From positions 1-64,000 of the forward strand of contig NZ_JAEDAE010000009.1 of the NCBI RefSeq assembly GCF_016056375.1: a stretch of 64,000 nt of DNA, read 5' to 3'. Positions 7,805-18,946 of this stretch are shown here, piece after piece. This DNA is from Hymenobacter negativus (GTDB taxonomy: Bacteria; Bacteroidota; Bacteroidia; Cytophagales; Hymenobacteraceae). The position numbers and the translations under genes are program-made. Below the pieces are notes generated by a model. That model worked only from the letters and a program-made list of their open reading frames with translations, made no database searches and had not been told where the DNA came from. The first letter of the stretch is position 1; each line of letters starts with the position of its first letter.

Positions 7805-8392
7805 ATGAACCTGTTTCGTACCCTGCGCGGAGTTACTCTTCTTGGCTTGGCCGGGACGAGCCTTAGCGGCTGCCTCAGCGCCCCCAGCTATTCGAATACG
7901 CCCGAAATCGAGTTTAGAGACGTTAAGGTAACACGTATTGCGGCCGCCAATGGCAACGTGGGCCGCGACACGCTGGAATTCGTGCTCGGCTTCCGCGACG
8001 GCGACGGCGACCTGGGCCTTGGGCCGGAAGACCTCGCCGTGGCACCCTTCAACACCAAAATCGGCGGCCATAACAACAGGGGCTACAGCTATAACTACTT
8101 CATACAGCCCTACAAAAGGAACCCCGTTACCAAGGCTTTTGATTTTTTTGTAACGCCAGCCCAGCCCCCGTTTCCCGCCGGCGTACAGGGCGAATACGAC
8201 AGCCAATACCCCCGCCTAAACGGCGCCGACGGCCGTGCCGCGCCCCTGAAAGGCGAGCTGCGCTACAAGCTGCCCATTTCCCTCGACGGCACGGTATTCA
8301 ATCCCGGTGATGTATTCCGGTTTGAAATCAGCATCCTGGACCGCGGCCTGCACGAGAGCAACCAAATCACCACCAGCGAGGTGACGCTTTAG
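7805..8392 (+). CDS. Putative lipoprotein, unknown function
   Basis: A 195-residue protein with a lipoprotein signal and lipobox LSGC (C23). The mature part has an acidic, Gly/Asp-rich stretch (GFRDGDGDLGLGPEDL, residues 60-75) like a calcium-binding turn and common in Bacteroidota outer-membrane lipoproteins. The C-terminal part looks all-beta. Many similar proteins are annotated only as hypothetical; no function can be assigned. Confidence 0.78.
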   Translation: MNLFRTLRGVTLLGLAGTSLSGCLSAPSYSNTPEIEFRDVKVTRIAAANGNVGRDTLEFVLGFRDGDGDLGLGPEDLAVAPFNTKIGGHNNRGYSYNYFIQPYKRNPVTKAFDFFVTPAQPPFPAGVQGEYDSQYPRLNGADGRAAPLKGELRYKLPISLDGTVFNPGDVFRFEISILDRGLHESNQITTSEVTL

Positions 8393-8427
8393 GCCGACCC
8401 GGCGGGCCGGCCTATTACGCTAACACC

Positions 8428-10848
<2,421 letters not shown>

Positions 10849-10912
10849 ATAATAAGGGTCAGGATACGTGGGAATTTTGGAGCGGAAGAGGCGGGCGGCC
10901 GGGGCCGTGGTG

Positions 10913-10920
10913 CAAAAATA
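10913..10920 (-). promoter_or_regulatory. Possible -7 element for E1 gene
   Basis: On the reverse strand this reads TATTTTTG, an exact fit to TAnnTTTG, 65 bases before the chosen ATG at 10848. This supports the start at 10848, because the longer ORF would begin upstream of the promoter. No clear -33 seen. Confidence 0.45.
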
Positions 10921-11092
10921 CGGAATCGGGGCCGGGTGGGTGGCGTGGCAGGGTTTGGCCGTATATTTGGGGTGCAATGGTAATACGTATTCCGTGCTGA
11001 TTGTCAGCCCGGCACTGTTTCCACCGGCTTTCTTTTTCTCATTCAAAACCGCCCGCCCCGGCTTTTGATTACCGGCTCAGGGTTTAGAAATC

Positions 11093-11863
11093 ATGAAGAA
11101 ACTTCTTACTATTTGCCTGCTGGCATTGGCCGGCGCGGCCCACGCCCAGGGCGTGATGCAGTTTTCGACCGACAACCACGACTTCGGCAACGTGCCCGAA
11201 GGCACGATGGCTACCTACGAGTTCAAGTTCAAAAACACCGGCAATCAGCCCGTTGTTATTGCTAACGTGCAGGCCAGCTGCGGCTGCACTACCCCGGACT
11301 GGACCAAAACCCCGGTGCTGCCCGGCAAGATGGGCGTTATCAAAGCCATGTATAGCAGCGCTGGCCGCCCCGGCGTGTTCAACAAAACGGTGACCGTGAC
11401 CAGCAACGCTACCGAGGCCAGCAAGGTCCTCAGCATCAAAGGCACGGTGCTCACCAAAGACCAGATTAAGCCCACCCTGACGCCGGCCCAGCTGGCCGCC
11501 TCGCCCCACCTCGTGCTGGACCGCAGCGCCCACGATTTCGGCAAGATGGAGGCCGGACAGCAGCCCATTGCCCGCTTCACGGTGAAGAATACCGGCAAAA
11601 CTGAGTTGGTGCTTGGGGCGCTTTCGTCGGGGTGCTACTGCGTGGGCTACAAGAACAACCCCGCCCCCATCGCGCCCGGCCAGAGCGAAGTAGTGGAGCT
11701 TCTCTACAGCCAGCGCCAGCTCGGGCAGGTGAGCGACGCCGTGACCATCAGCTCCAACGACGTGAGCGGCGACGCCAAAATCACGCTCAAGGCCAACATC
11801 GTGCGCGACCTCAGTGGCAACAGCATGGTGAAGGAAAGCGGCACGGCCGTTCCGTTTAAATAA
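11093..11863 (+). CDS. Exported DUF1573 protein with two domains
   Basis: A 256-residue protein with a signal peptide (1-18, ending AHA) and two consecutive DUF1573 Ig-like beta-sandwich domains at about 22-118 and 138-240. Each has the family pattern HDFG...G...F.f.NTG and a Cys-containing motif (ASCGCTTPDW in the first, SSGCYCVGY in the second). The domain is abundant in secreted Bacteroidota proteins, but its role is not established; it resembles periplasmic ASPM-SPD-2-Hydin type modules. Transcribed alone. Confidence 0.88.
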   Translation: MKKLLTICLLALAGAAHAQGVMQFSTDNHDFGNVPEGTMATYEFKFKNTGNQPVVIANVQASCGCTTPDWTKTPVLPGKMGVIKAMYSSAGRPGVFNKTVTVTSNATEASKVLSIKGTVLTKDQIKPTLTPAQLAASPHLVLDRSAHDFGKMEAGQQPIARFTVKNTGKTELVLGALSSGCYCVGYKNNPAPIAPGQSEVVELLYSQRQLGQVSDAVTISSNDVSGDAKITLKANIVRDLSGNSMVKESGTAVPFK

Positions 11864-11887
11864 TTACGGGTTTCTGCCCAGCCTATA

Positions 11888-11945
11888 AACGGGCTCCGGC
11901 GACTGGCCAGCACTGCATTGTGCTGGCCGGCTGCCGGAGCCCGTT
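11888..11945. terminator. Long hairpin after DUF1573 gene
   Basis: A nested hairpin: outer 13-bp arm (AACGGGCTCCGGC and its complement) and inner stem GGCCAGCAC/GTGCTGGCC. Only a weak T-rich stretch follows, so termination is likely but not certain. Confidence 0.55.
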
Positions 11946-12023
11946 GCTGTTTCAGGGCCAACTGGTCAAAATGCTGCAGCGTTGATAGTTGAGAGCATTT
12001 TGTGTTTCTACCTAATCTGGGAT

Positions 12024-12076
12024 GAATGAATTATATTTAAATATATTATAATGTATATTTATATGTTTTATAAAAC
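12024..12076. promoter_or_regulatory. AT-rich island upstream of phosphodiesterase gene
   Basis: About 50 bases of almost pure A/T (ATTTAAATATATTATAATG and flanks) in otherwise GC-rich DNA, ending 8 bases before the ATG at 12085. It may contain the promoter; similar islands lie before the genes at 26678 and 58033. Confidence 0.4.
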
Positions 12077-12084
12077 GAAGCACC

Positions 12085-13074
12085 ATGCCTTTCTTTGCAC
12101 CAGTTGGGCGGCAAAGCCGCTTCCTCACCGCCACCGGCTGGCTGCGGTATGTGCTGGGCGGGCTGCTATTGCTGCTCTTTGCGGTGGGCGGGGCACCGGT
12201 CCCGAGTAAGAAGGGTCTGCGCACCAAAAACGTCATTATTGTGGTTATTGATGGCCCCCGGTACTCCGAGACGTGGGGCAATATTCCGGGCAACATTCCC
12301 AACATGTCGACCACGCTCAAGGCCAAGGGCGTGTTCTTTCCCACGTTTTATAACAACGGGTACACCTACACCAACTCCGGGCACACGGCCCTGACTACGG
12401 GCATCAACCAGCCCATTGACAATTACGATAAGGAGTTTCCGCAGCAGCCTTCCATCTTCCAGCTGTGGCGCAAAGCCACCGGCAAGCCCGCCACCGCCGC
12501 CTGGCTGATTACCAGCAAAGACAAGCTCTACATTCTGGCCAACACCCTTAACCCCGAGTGGAAGGACCAGTATCCGCCTTCCGTCGACTGCGGCATCAGC
12601 GGCCCGGGCACCGGCTACCGGGCCGATTCGCTGACGCTGATAGCCGTCAAGCGCATTCTGACGCAGTACCAGCCCAACCTGGTGCTCATCAACTTTATGG
12701 AGCCCGATGGCTACGCCCACGCCGGCAACTGGCCCAATTATATCCGGGGAATTAACCGCGACGACCGGTATGTGCAGCAGCTCTACGATTTCCTGCAGAA
12801 AAGCAAAGCCTACCGCAACAACACGGCCCTGTTCGTGACCAACGACCACGGCCGCCACCTCGACACCGTGCCCCCGGGCTGGACGGAGCACGGCGATGGG
12901 TGCGAGGGCTGCCGCCACATCAGCCTGCTGGCTCTGGGGCCGGATTTCAGAAAAGGCCGCACCGTGAAGGATACCTGTACGCTGGTCGACGTGCCGTCTA
13001 CCGTGGCCTACATGCTGGGCATTCCCTTCGCCCAGGGCCAGGGCAAGTCAATTGATGCGCTGTTTAAGCGCTGA
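12085..13074 (+). CDS. Alkaline phosphatase superfamily phosphodiesterase/sulfatase-like protein
   Basis: A 329-residue protein with an N-terminal membrane segment or uncleaved signal (about 20-38). The alkaline-phosphatase fold is shown by VVIDGPRYSE (first metal Asp), SGHTALTTG (catalytic Thr/Ser region), MEPDGYAHAGNW (Asp and His ligands), TNDHGRH and WTEHGDGCEGCRH (further ligands). The set fits a type I phosphodiesterase or metal-dependent phosphatase, and the sulfatase CxPxR signature is absent. Substrate unknown. It is followed on the same strand by a protein resembling secreted CotH kinases, which may be functionally linked. Confidence 0.8.
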   Translation: MPFFAPVGRQSRFLTATGWLRYVLGGLLLLLFAVGGAPVPSKKGLRTKNVIIVVIDGPRYSETWGNIPGNIPNMSTTLKAKGVFFPTFYNNGYTYTNSGHTALTTGINQPIDNYDKEFPQQPSIFQLWRKATGKPATAAWLITSKDKLYILANTLNPEWKDQYPPSVDCGISGPGTGYRADSLTLIAVKRILTQYQPNLVLINFMEPDGYAHAGNWPNYIRGINRDDRYVQQLYDFLQKSKAYRNNTALFVTNDHGRHLDTVPPGWTEHGDGCEGCRHISLLALGPDFRKGRTVKDTCTLVDVPSTVAYMLGIPFAQGQGKSIDALFKR

Positions 13075-13187
13075 TACTCATATGAATTCAACCTGCTTTT
13101 CCAGGCTGAGCCGTCATTAGCCCGGGCTGCTTGCTTCGCCGGGCCGGTTGTCTTTAATGGGCCGCGTTGCGCGGGCCCGCTGCCGTG

Positions 13188-14279
13188 ATGATTTCGCTGC
13201 TGTTGGTTCTGGTGTGCTACGGCCTACTGCTTGGGCAGCCGGTGCTGGCACCGGCTGGTTGGCCGGCGCCGGCGCAAGCAAAGGCCTATGCCCCCGATAA
13301 CTCCTTCTTCGCCAGCGCGGAAATCGTCGAGCTCACGCTTTCACTGCCGCTCGAGCAGGTTCTGAAAGACCGCGGCGCTAGTCCGGGCCTTCATCCGGCC
13401 AGTATCTCCTATCGCACCGCCAATGGCAGCACGCAAACGCTGGCCGTGCAGGTGCAGGTGCGCGGCAACCGGCGCAAAGACCCCGCCGTGTGCGGCTTCC
13501 CGCCGCTGCTGGTCAGGTTTCCGCCGCCCAATGGGCATAGCTCCCTCTTCGGGGCGGTAGCCGAACTGAAGCTGACCACTCACTGCCTGTCCGACGACTA
13601 CACCCTGCGGGAATACCTGGTATATAAGCTCTATAACGCACTGACGGACTTTAGCTACCGGGCCCGACTTTGCCGCATTACCTACCGCGACAGCAACGGA
13701 CGGGAGGATACTTCGGTCCACTACGGCTTCTTTCTGGAGAATACCGAGGCGCTGGCGCGGCGCAACCAAGCCACGGTGGTCCCCAAACCCTTATTCATCG
13801 GCATGGAAAACCTGGACCAGCCGGCCACGGCCACGATGGTCCTGTTCCAGTTCATGGTTGGCAACACGGACTGGTCGGTGCCCTACCGGCACAACATCCG
13901 CCTGCTGTCCCGCAGCCTGGCCACTCCGCCCGTGCCAGTAGCCTTCGATTTCGACTACAGCGGGCTGGTGAGCGCCCCCTACGCCGTGCCGCCTGAGCAG
14001 CTCGGCATCGCCTCGGTGCGGCAGCGCGTGTTTCGGGGCTACGATTTTCCGCCGGAAATATTGGCTGCCGTCCGGGGCCTTTTCAATACCCGCCGCGCCG
14101 CGCTCTACAACGTGTACCTGGCCTGCCCATATCTCAGCCACGAGGAGCAGGAATTTGCTACCCGATACCTAAACGGGTTTTATAAAATTCTCAACGATTC
14201 CAAGGACTTCGAGCGCCAGATAGTGCGGGTGGGGCGGCAAAACGAAAAAAGATACACCCATATCCGGGGCTTCGACTGA
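13188..14279 (+). CDS. Exported protein of unknown function, possibly CotH-kinase-like
   Basis: A 363-residue protein with an N-terminal hydrophobic signal or anchor (about 1-18). The motif FQFMVGNTDWSVPYRHNIRL followed by PVAFDFDYSGL resembles the Asn and Asp-Phe-Asp active-site elements of CotH-type secreted kinases (FIGNxDWxxxN...DLDxxFG). If so, the N-terminal part would hold the nucleotide-binding Lys (perhaps VAELKLTTH). The match is by eye only. The ATG at 13188 was chosen over an upstream TTG at 13167. Strong terminator follows. Confidence 0.7.
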   Translation: MISLLLVLVCYGLLLGQPVLAPAGWPAPAQAKAYAPDNSFFASAEIVELTLSLPLEQVLKDRGASPGLHPASISYRTANGSTQTLAVQVQVRGNRRKDPAVCGFPPLLVRFPPPNGHSSLFGAVAELKLTTHCLSDDYTLREYLVYKLYNALTDFSYRARLCRITYRDSNGREDTSVHYGFFLENTEALARRNQATVVPKPLFIGMENLDQPATATMVLFQFMVGNTDWSVPYRHNIRLLSRSLATPPVPVAFDFDYSGLVSAPYAVPPEQLGIASVRQRVFRGYDFPPEILAAVRGLFNTRRAALYNVYLACPYLSHEEQEFATRYLNGFYKILNDSKDFERQIVRVGRQNEKRYTHIRGFD

Positions 14280-14282
14280 CTG

Positions 14283-14313
14283 AAAGCTCTGCCAATTTGG
14301 CGGGGCTTTTTTT
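14283..14313 (+). terminator. Intrinsic terminator
   Basis: Stem AAAGCTCTGCC/GGCGGGGCTTT (with two G-U pairs), loop AATTT, then a run of T, starting 4 bases after the stop at 14279. Confidence 0.85.
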
Positions 14314-14368
14314 GGAGCGATTTTAGATCGATGTTGGTACATTAATTCGATCAATTCATAGCTTCCCT

Positions 14369-14890
14369 ATGGCAGACTCAACCAGCAGTGCCGCTCCCGC
14401 AGCCAGCGCCCCCTACGTAGTTCCGGCACAGACGCGTATCGGCCACATCCATTTGCAGGTCACCGACATCGACAAGGCCCTGGGCTTTTACCGCGACATT
14501 CTGGGCTTCCAGGTGGTGCAGCGGTTTGGCAATCAGGTGGCGTTTATTTCGGCCGGCGGCTATCACCACCACATTGGGCTCAACACCTGGAACAGCCTGG
14601 GCGGGCCGCCCGCCCGCAAGCAGGGTGCGGGGCTCTACCACACGGCCATTCTTTATGCCACGCGGGCTGAGCTAGCCGGCGCGCTGAAGCAATTGGTTAA
14701 GGCCAACTACCCCATCACCGGCTCGGCCGACCACGGCGTATCGGAAGCCATTTACCTCGACGACCCCGACGGCAATGGCGTGGAACTGTACTGGGACCGG
14801 CCCCGCGAGCAGTGGCCCATGACGACCAACGGCGAAGTGCAGATGTACACCCGCGCCCTGGACCTGAACGCGCTGCTGGCGGAGGCGTGA
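14369..14890 (+). CDS. VOC family (glyoxalase/extradiol dioxygenase-like) protein
   Basis: A 173-residue vicinal oxygen chelate protein. Two beta-alpha-beta-beta-beta modules are visible: IGHIHLQVTDIDKALGFYRD (about 24-43) and GLYHTAILYATRAELAGAL (about 88-106). Likely metal ligands are H26 or H28, H91 and E139 (GNGVELYWDRP). The overall pattern is closest to CatE-type ring-cleavage dioxygenases, but single-unit VOC proteins have many activities. No aromatic catabolism genes are adjacent. Confidence 0.85.
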   Translation: MADSTSSAAPAASAPYVVPAQTRIGHIHLQVTDIDKALGFYRDILGFQVVQRFGNQVAFISAGGYHHHIGLNTWNSLGGPPARKQGAGLYHTAILYATRAELAGALKQLVKANYPITGSADHGVSEAIYLDDPDGNGVELYWDRPREQWPMTTNGEVQMYTRALDLNALLAEA

Positions 14891-14932
14891 GTTGAACCAA
14901 ATTTTGGCGCGTCGGGTACTAGGCCCGCGCCC

Positions 14933-14940
14933 TATCTTTG
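14933..14940 (+). promoter_or_regulatory. -7 element upstream of ald
   Basis: TATCTTTG is an exact TAnnTTTG match, 49 bases before the ald ATG. A TTTTGG at 14902-14907 is 25 bases upstream, longer than the usual 19-21 spacer. Confidence 0.45.
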
Positions 14941-14989
14941 CGGCTCGAAAGCTCACTTCTCCCCCACCCCATCACTTCCCCCTTCGCTC

Positions 14990-16117
14990 ATGATTATTGG
15001 CGTTCCCAAGGAGATTAAAAACAATGAAAACCGCGTGGGCCTCACGCCCGCCGGCGTAGCCGAGCTGCGCAAACACGGCCACAACGTGCTGGTGCAACAC
15101 ACCGCCGGCGAAGGCTCGGGCTTCTCGGACGAGGAGTACCAGACGGCCGGCGCGACCATCCTGCCCACCATTGCCGACGTGTACGGGCAGGCCGAGATGA
15201 TTATCAAAGTGAAGGAGCCGATTGCTGAGGAGTATCCGCTCATCAAGGAGAACCAGCTGCTCTTCACGTATTTCCACTTCGCCAGCGGCGAGGAGCTGAC
15301 CCACGCCATGATTGAGCGCAAGGCCATCTGCCTGGCTTACGAGACCGTGGAGCTCAGCAACCGCGCCCTGCCCCTACTCATTCCGATGAGCGAAGTGGCC
15401 GGCCGCATGGCTCCGCAGGAAGGCGCCAAGTACCTGGAAAAACCTCTGAAAGGCCGTGGCATCCTGCTCGGCGGTGTGCCCGGCGTGAAGCCCGCCAACG
15501 TGCTGGTGCTGGGCGGCGGCATTGTGGGCACGCAGGCTGCGAAAGTAGCCGCCGGCCTCGGTGCGCAAGTGACCATCATGGACATCAGCCTGAACCGTCT
15601 GCGTGAGCTCGACGACATCATGCCCAAGAACGTCATCACGCAGTATTCCAACGAGTACAACATCCGCGAAGCCATCAAGACGGCCGACCTGATTGTGGGC
15701 GCGGTGCTGATTCCCGGCGCTAAGGCTCCGCACCTCATCACCCGCGACATGCTGAAGACCATGCGTCCCGGCACCGTGGTAGTGGACGTGGCCGTGGACC
15801 AGGGCGGCTGCATCGAAACCTGCCACCCCACCACCCACGAAAACCCGACCTTCATCATCGACGACGTGGTGCACTACTGCGTGGCCAACATGCCCGGCGC
15901 GGTGCCCTACACCAGCACCCTGGCCCTGACCAACGCCACCCTGCCCTACGCCGTGAAACTCGCCAACCAGGGCTGGCAGGAAGCCTGCCGCCGCGACGAG
16001 GCCCTGCGCCTTGGCTTGAACGTGGTGCACGGCGAAGTGGTGTACAAAGGCGTAGCCGAAGCCTGGGGCCTGCCCCTGGTGAACGTGGAAACCGTGCTGG
16101 AACTAGCCGCCGTATAG
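14990..16117 (+). CDS. ald: Alanine dehydrogenase
   Basis: NAD-dependent L-alanine dehydrogenase, which interconverts alanine and pyruvate plus ammonia. Full-length at 375 residues. Family signatures are MIIGVPKEIKNNENRVGLTP at the N-terminus, catalytic K75 (IIKVKEP) and H96 (FTYFHFAS), and the Rossmann NAD-binding loop VLGGGIVGTQAA (about 173-184). The segment VVDVAVDQGGC is also diagnostic. No close operon partners. A perfect inverted repeat with a nested terminator follows the gene. Confidence 0.96.
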   Translation: MIIGVPKEIKNNENRVGLTPAGVAELRKHGHNVLVQHTAGEGSGFSDEEYQTAGATILPTIADVYGQAEMIIKVKEPIAEEYPLIKENQLLFTYFHFASGEELTHAMIERKAICLAYETVELSNRALPLLIPMSEVAGRMAPQEGAKYLEKPLKGRGILLGGVPGVKPANVLVLGGGIVGTQAAKVAAGLGAQVTIMDISLNRLRELDDIMPKNVITQYSNEYNIREAIKTADLIVGAVLIPGAKAPHLITRDMLKTMRPGTVVVDVAVDQGGCIETCHPTTHENPTFIIDDVVHYCVANMPGAVPYTSTLALTNATLPYAVKLANQGWQEACRRDEALRLGLNVVHGEVVYKGVAEAWGLPLVNVETVLELAAV

Positions 16118-16135
16118 ATTATAATTAGTCTTAGC

Positions 16136-16349
16136 TGTCATTGCGAGTGGAGCGCAGCGCAACGCGGCAATCCGTCCTCTCAAAGCACTAAGCCCTAAGA
16201 TGTGAAAAGCCCCGACGCCTGCAACGGCGTCGGGGCTTTTCACATCTGTTTTGAATTGACACAATTTATCGGGGCCTTGTCACAATAGCTGACTTGTCGC
16301 TTCGAGAGGACGGATTGCCGCGTTGCGCTGCGCTCCACTCGCAATGACA
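16136..16349. repeat. Perfect 46-bp inverted repeat enclosing a terminator
   Basis: Arm 16136-16181 (starting TGTCATTGCGAG, ending CGTCCTCTC) is exactly complementary to 16304-16349. The 122 bases between carry a strong terminator hairpin (16199-16246). A related, more diverged arrangement is at 24169-24361. No ORF or transposase inside. Confidence 0.85.
16199..16246. terminator. Strong hairpin terminator after ald
   Basis: Perfect 21-bp stem 16199-16219/16226-16246 with loop TGCAAC; the A-run on one side and T-run on the other make it possibly bidirectional. Confidence 0.85.
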
Positions 16350-16361
16350 TACGCTGAATAA

Positions 16362-18272
16362 ATGATTCCCTCTCCCGCCATTCGCCTGCTGCTGCGCCGC
16401 TTTGCGCTGCTGATGGCCGTTTATACGCTGCTTCGCCTGGGTTTTTACTGCCTCAATCTGGTCACGTTTCGGGGCATTGCGCCGGGGGCAGTGGTGCAAG
16501 CATTTATGCACGGGTTGCGGTTTGATGTGGCCGCGCTGCTCTGGATGAACCTGCCACTGGTGCTACTGTCGCTACTCGTGCCGGTGGATGCGCGGCGAGG
16601 GCAGCAGTGGCTGCGCGGATTGTTTGTGCTGCTCAATGTGCCAGGCTTTCTGCTCAATATTATTGATTGGGAGTATTTTAAATTCATTGGGCGGCGGCTG
16701 AGCAACGAGTGGAGCACCATTGGCCACGACATTGCCCAGCAGGCCGGCCAGATTGGCTTGCACTACTGGTACCTAGCCATTCCGCTGGCCGGGCTGGTGT
16801 ATGTGCTGTGGCGGCTGTGCCCCATGCCCACGCCGGCCGAGCTGGCTGCGCCGGCCGGCCGCTGGCGCTGGGCGCAGCGCACCGTAGAATTTATGCTGGT
16901 GGTGGGACTGGTGGTGCTGGGCTTGCGCGGCGGCTGGCAGCTCAAGCCCCTGCGCACCGGCATTGCCTTCGAGCAGCAGCCTGCCGTGCTCGGGCACCTG
17001 GCCCTGAACAGCACGTTCACGGTGCTGAAATCTTTTGATGAAGTGCAGATTGACCGGGTAGGATATTTCCCTACGGCCACGGCGTTGCGGCCGGCCCTGA
17101 ACGCCGCCCCGCTGCCCGCCCGGCCCGCCGCATCTACCGTCCCCGACAACGTGGTGGTGCTGCTGATGGAAAGCTTCGGCTCGGAATACAACGGCGTGGA
17201 AAACGGTGGGCGGGGCAGCTTCACGCCGTTTTTTGATTCCTTAGCCGTGGCCCCCGGGGCGCGGCTGATGCGCGAGAACTACGCCAACGGCCGCCGCTCC
17301 ATCGAGGCGTTACCGGCTGTGCTTGCGGGCCTGCCTTCGCTGATGGATGAGCCGTTTATCACCTCCAGCTTCCAGACAGCGGAGCTGCACGGGCTGGGCG
17401 AAATCCTGGGCCGCCACGGCTATAGCACGGCCATGTACCACGCCGGCTCCAACGGCACCATGGGCTTCGATATGTTCAGCGGCATTGCCGGGATGCAGCA
17501 CTATTATGGCCTGAACGAGTACCCCGGCGCCGCCGCCAGCCCCGATTACGACGGCCACTGGGGCATTTTCGATGAGCCCTACCTGCAATACTTCAACCGC
17601 CAACTCACGGCCACCAAGCAGCCCTTCCTGGCCGCGCTGTTCACGCTCAGCTCGCACGAGCCGTTCTCGCTGCCGACGAAATACAAGGGCAAATTCCCGG
17701 TGGGCACGCAGCCCATTCACCCCACCATTGCCTACGCGGACCTGGCGCTACGCCGCTTTTTTGCGGCGGCCCGCCGGGAGCCTTGGTACGCGCACACGGT
17801 ATTTGTGCTCACCGCCGACCATACTTCGCAGTCGGACCGCGCCGGCTACCAAAACCCGCTGGGTGCGCACAAAACGCCGCTGCTGTTTTTCCGCCCCGGC
17901 CAGCCGCTGCCGGCCGCCAACCCGCACCGCATCACGGAGCAAATCGACGTGCCCGCCTCGGTGCTTGATGTGCTGGGCCTGGCGCAGGAGCAGCCGGCGC
18001 TGCTGCCCTTTGGCTCATCGGTGTTTGATGCGGCCAGCCCCGGCCGCGCCATTTTCCGCGACGGCGACTCCTACTACCTCGTGCATTCCGACTTCGTGGC
18101 CGAGCTGACCAATAAGAACGAAGTGCGCCTCTACCCCTATCAGACTCATTTCATACCCAATGAACCCGTGGCCAAACCCAACCCGGCATTGGTGAAGAAG
18201 TACGGCGACGAATTGCGCGCCTGCGTGCAGTTTTACGTGAACGGGCTGTTGGACAATCGCCTATATAAGTAA
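16362..18272 (+). CDS. LTA synthase-like membrane sulfatase/phosphoglycerol transferase
   Basis: A 636-residue integral membrane enzyme. Five hydrophobic segments occupy about residues 10-190. The C-terminal extracytoplasmic domain (about 250-600) belongs to the alkaline phosphatase/sulfatase superfamily, with NVVVLLMESFGSEY (first metal ligand), the catalytic Thr/Ser region NGRRSIEALPAVLAGLPS, GHWGIFDEPYL and VLTADHTSQS (Asp-His ligands). In Bacteroidota such proteins (LTA synthase family) transfer phosphoglycerol or phosphoethanolamine to envelope glycans; the exact substrate is not known here. Starts right after the inverted repeat. Confidence 0.87.
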   Translation: MIPSPAIRLLLRRFALLMAVYTLLRLGFYCLNLVTFRGIAPGAVVQAFMHGLRFDVAALLWMNLPLVLLSLLVPVDARRGQQWLRGLFVLLNVPGFLLNIIDWEYFKFIGRRLSNEWSTIGHDIAQQAGQIGLHYWYLAIPLAGLVYVLWRLCPMPTPAELAAPAGRWRWAQRTVEFMLVVGLVVLGLRGGWQLKPLRTGIAFEQQPAVLGHLALNSTFTVLKSFDEVQIDRVGYFPTATALRPALNAAPLPARPAASTVPDNVVVLLMESFGSEYNGVENGGRGSFTPFFDSLAVAPGARLMRENYANGRRSIEALPAVLAGLPSLMDEPFITSSFQTAELHGLGEILGRHGYSTAMYHAGSNGTMGFDMFSGIAGMQHYYGLNEYPGAAASPDYDGHWGIFDEPYLQYFNRQLTATKQPFLAALFTLSSHEPFSLPTKYKGKFPVGTQPIHPTIAYADLALRRFFAAARREPWYAHTVFVLTADHTSQSDRAGYQNPLGAHKTPLLFFRPGQPLPAANPHRITEQIDVPASVLDVLGLAQEQPALLPFGSSVFDAASPGRAIFRDGDSYYLVHSDFVAELTNKNEVRLYPYQTHFIPNEPVAKPNPALVKKYGDELRACVQFYVNGLLDNRLYK

Positions 18273-18390
18273 TTGGTAATTAACAGGTCTCGACCAAGCT
18301 CAACCCTTGCGCATTTTTCTGCGTTAAAGCCAGACCAATTGCTGCGATTCAACCATCGCGGGCATTTTGTTTCACTAACCTTTCGGTCCT

Positions 18391-18693
18391 ATGAAAAAGC
18401 AACCCCTCATCCTTGCCTTGTTCCTTGCCGTTTGCGGTTTCTCGGCCAATGCCCAGAGTAGCACCAGCACGACCACCACGCGCCAGACCACGGTAACGCC
18501 CGCCCCGGCCACTTACCCAGCGGCTACGCCCGCTCCCGCTACGTCGACCACCACGGAATCGACCACTACGACCACCGATGCAGCTCCGGCCACCATGCCT
18601 GCCACGACTACGGTAATTGAAAAACCCGTGCGCGTGATACCGGCCGATGCCCGCGTGAAGGACAAGGGCAAAAAAACCAAAATCAAGCGCTAG
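18391..18693 (+). CDS. Small exported Thr/Ala/Pro-rich protein
   Basis: A 100-residue protein with a signal peptide (1-21, ending ANA) followed by about 55 residues of low-complexity Thr, Ser, Ala and Pro, and a short basic C-terminus (KDKGKKTKIKR). The Thr/Ser-rich stretch is a plausible site for O-glycosylation, which in Bacteroidota targets D-S/T motifs. No family assigned. A terminator follows. Confidence 0.72.
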   Translation: MKKQPLILALFLAVCGFSANAQSSTSTTTTRQTTVTPAPATYPAATPAPATSTTTESTTTTTDAAPATMPATTTVIEKPVRVIPADARVKDKGKKTKIKR

Positions 18694-18722
18694 GCTCGGT
18701 TCTCACCGCCCCTTGCCACTCA

Positions 18723-18760
18723 AAAGCCCGGCCGCAGCAGTTGCGGCCGGGCTTTATGCT
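18723..18760 (+). terminator. Hairpin terminator
   Basis: A 14-bp stem (18723-18736/18742-18755) made of AAAGCCCGGCCGCA and its complement; the T-run after it is interrupted. It ends the Thr-rich gene transcript. The rest of 18694-18946 holds nothing recognisable. Confidence 0.75.
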
Positions 18761-18946
18761 TTGTTGCTCATCACCTCGCAACGGCGGCGGCGGATACGTC
18801 CCACCTCCCTCATGCCAGGCATTACAGCCAGGCCAACCCCGCGCACTGAAGCCGCTGATGCAAGCTTTATTTGCAAGCCCGTTTGGCAAATGGCGGCACC
18901 TTTCCTGTTAGCCCCACGCTCTCATTTTGAATTCTTGCATTCACCC

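Noticed and set aside
16136..16349. Insertion sequence or transposon
   Set aside because: There is no transposase or any ORF between the perfect arms, and I see no clear target-site duplication. It fits a palindromic intergenic element better.
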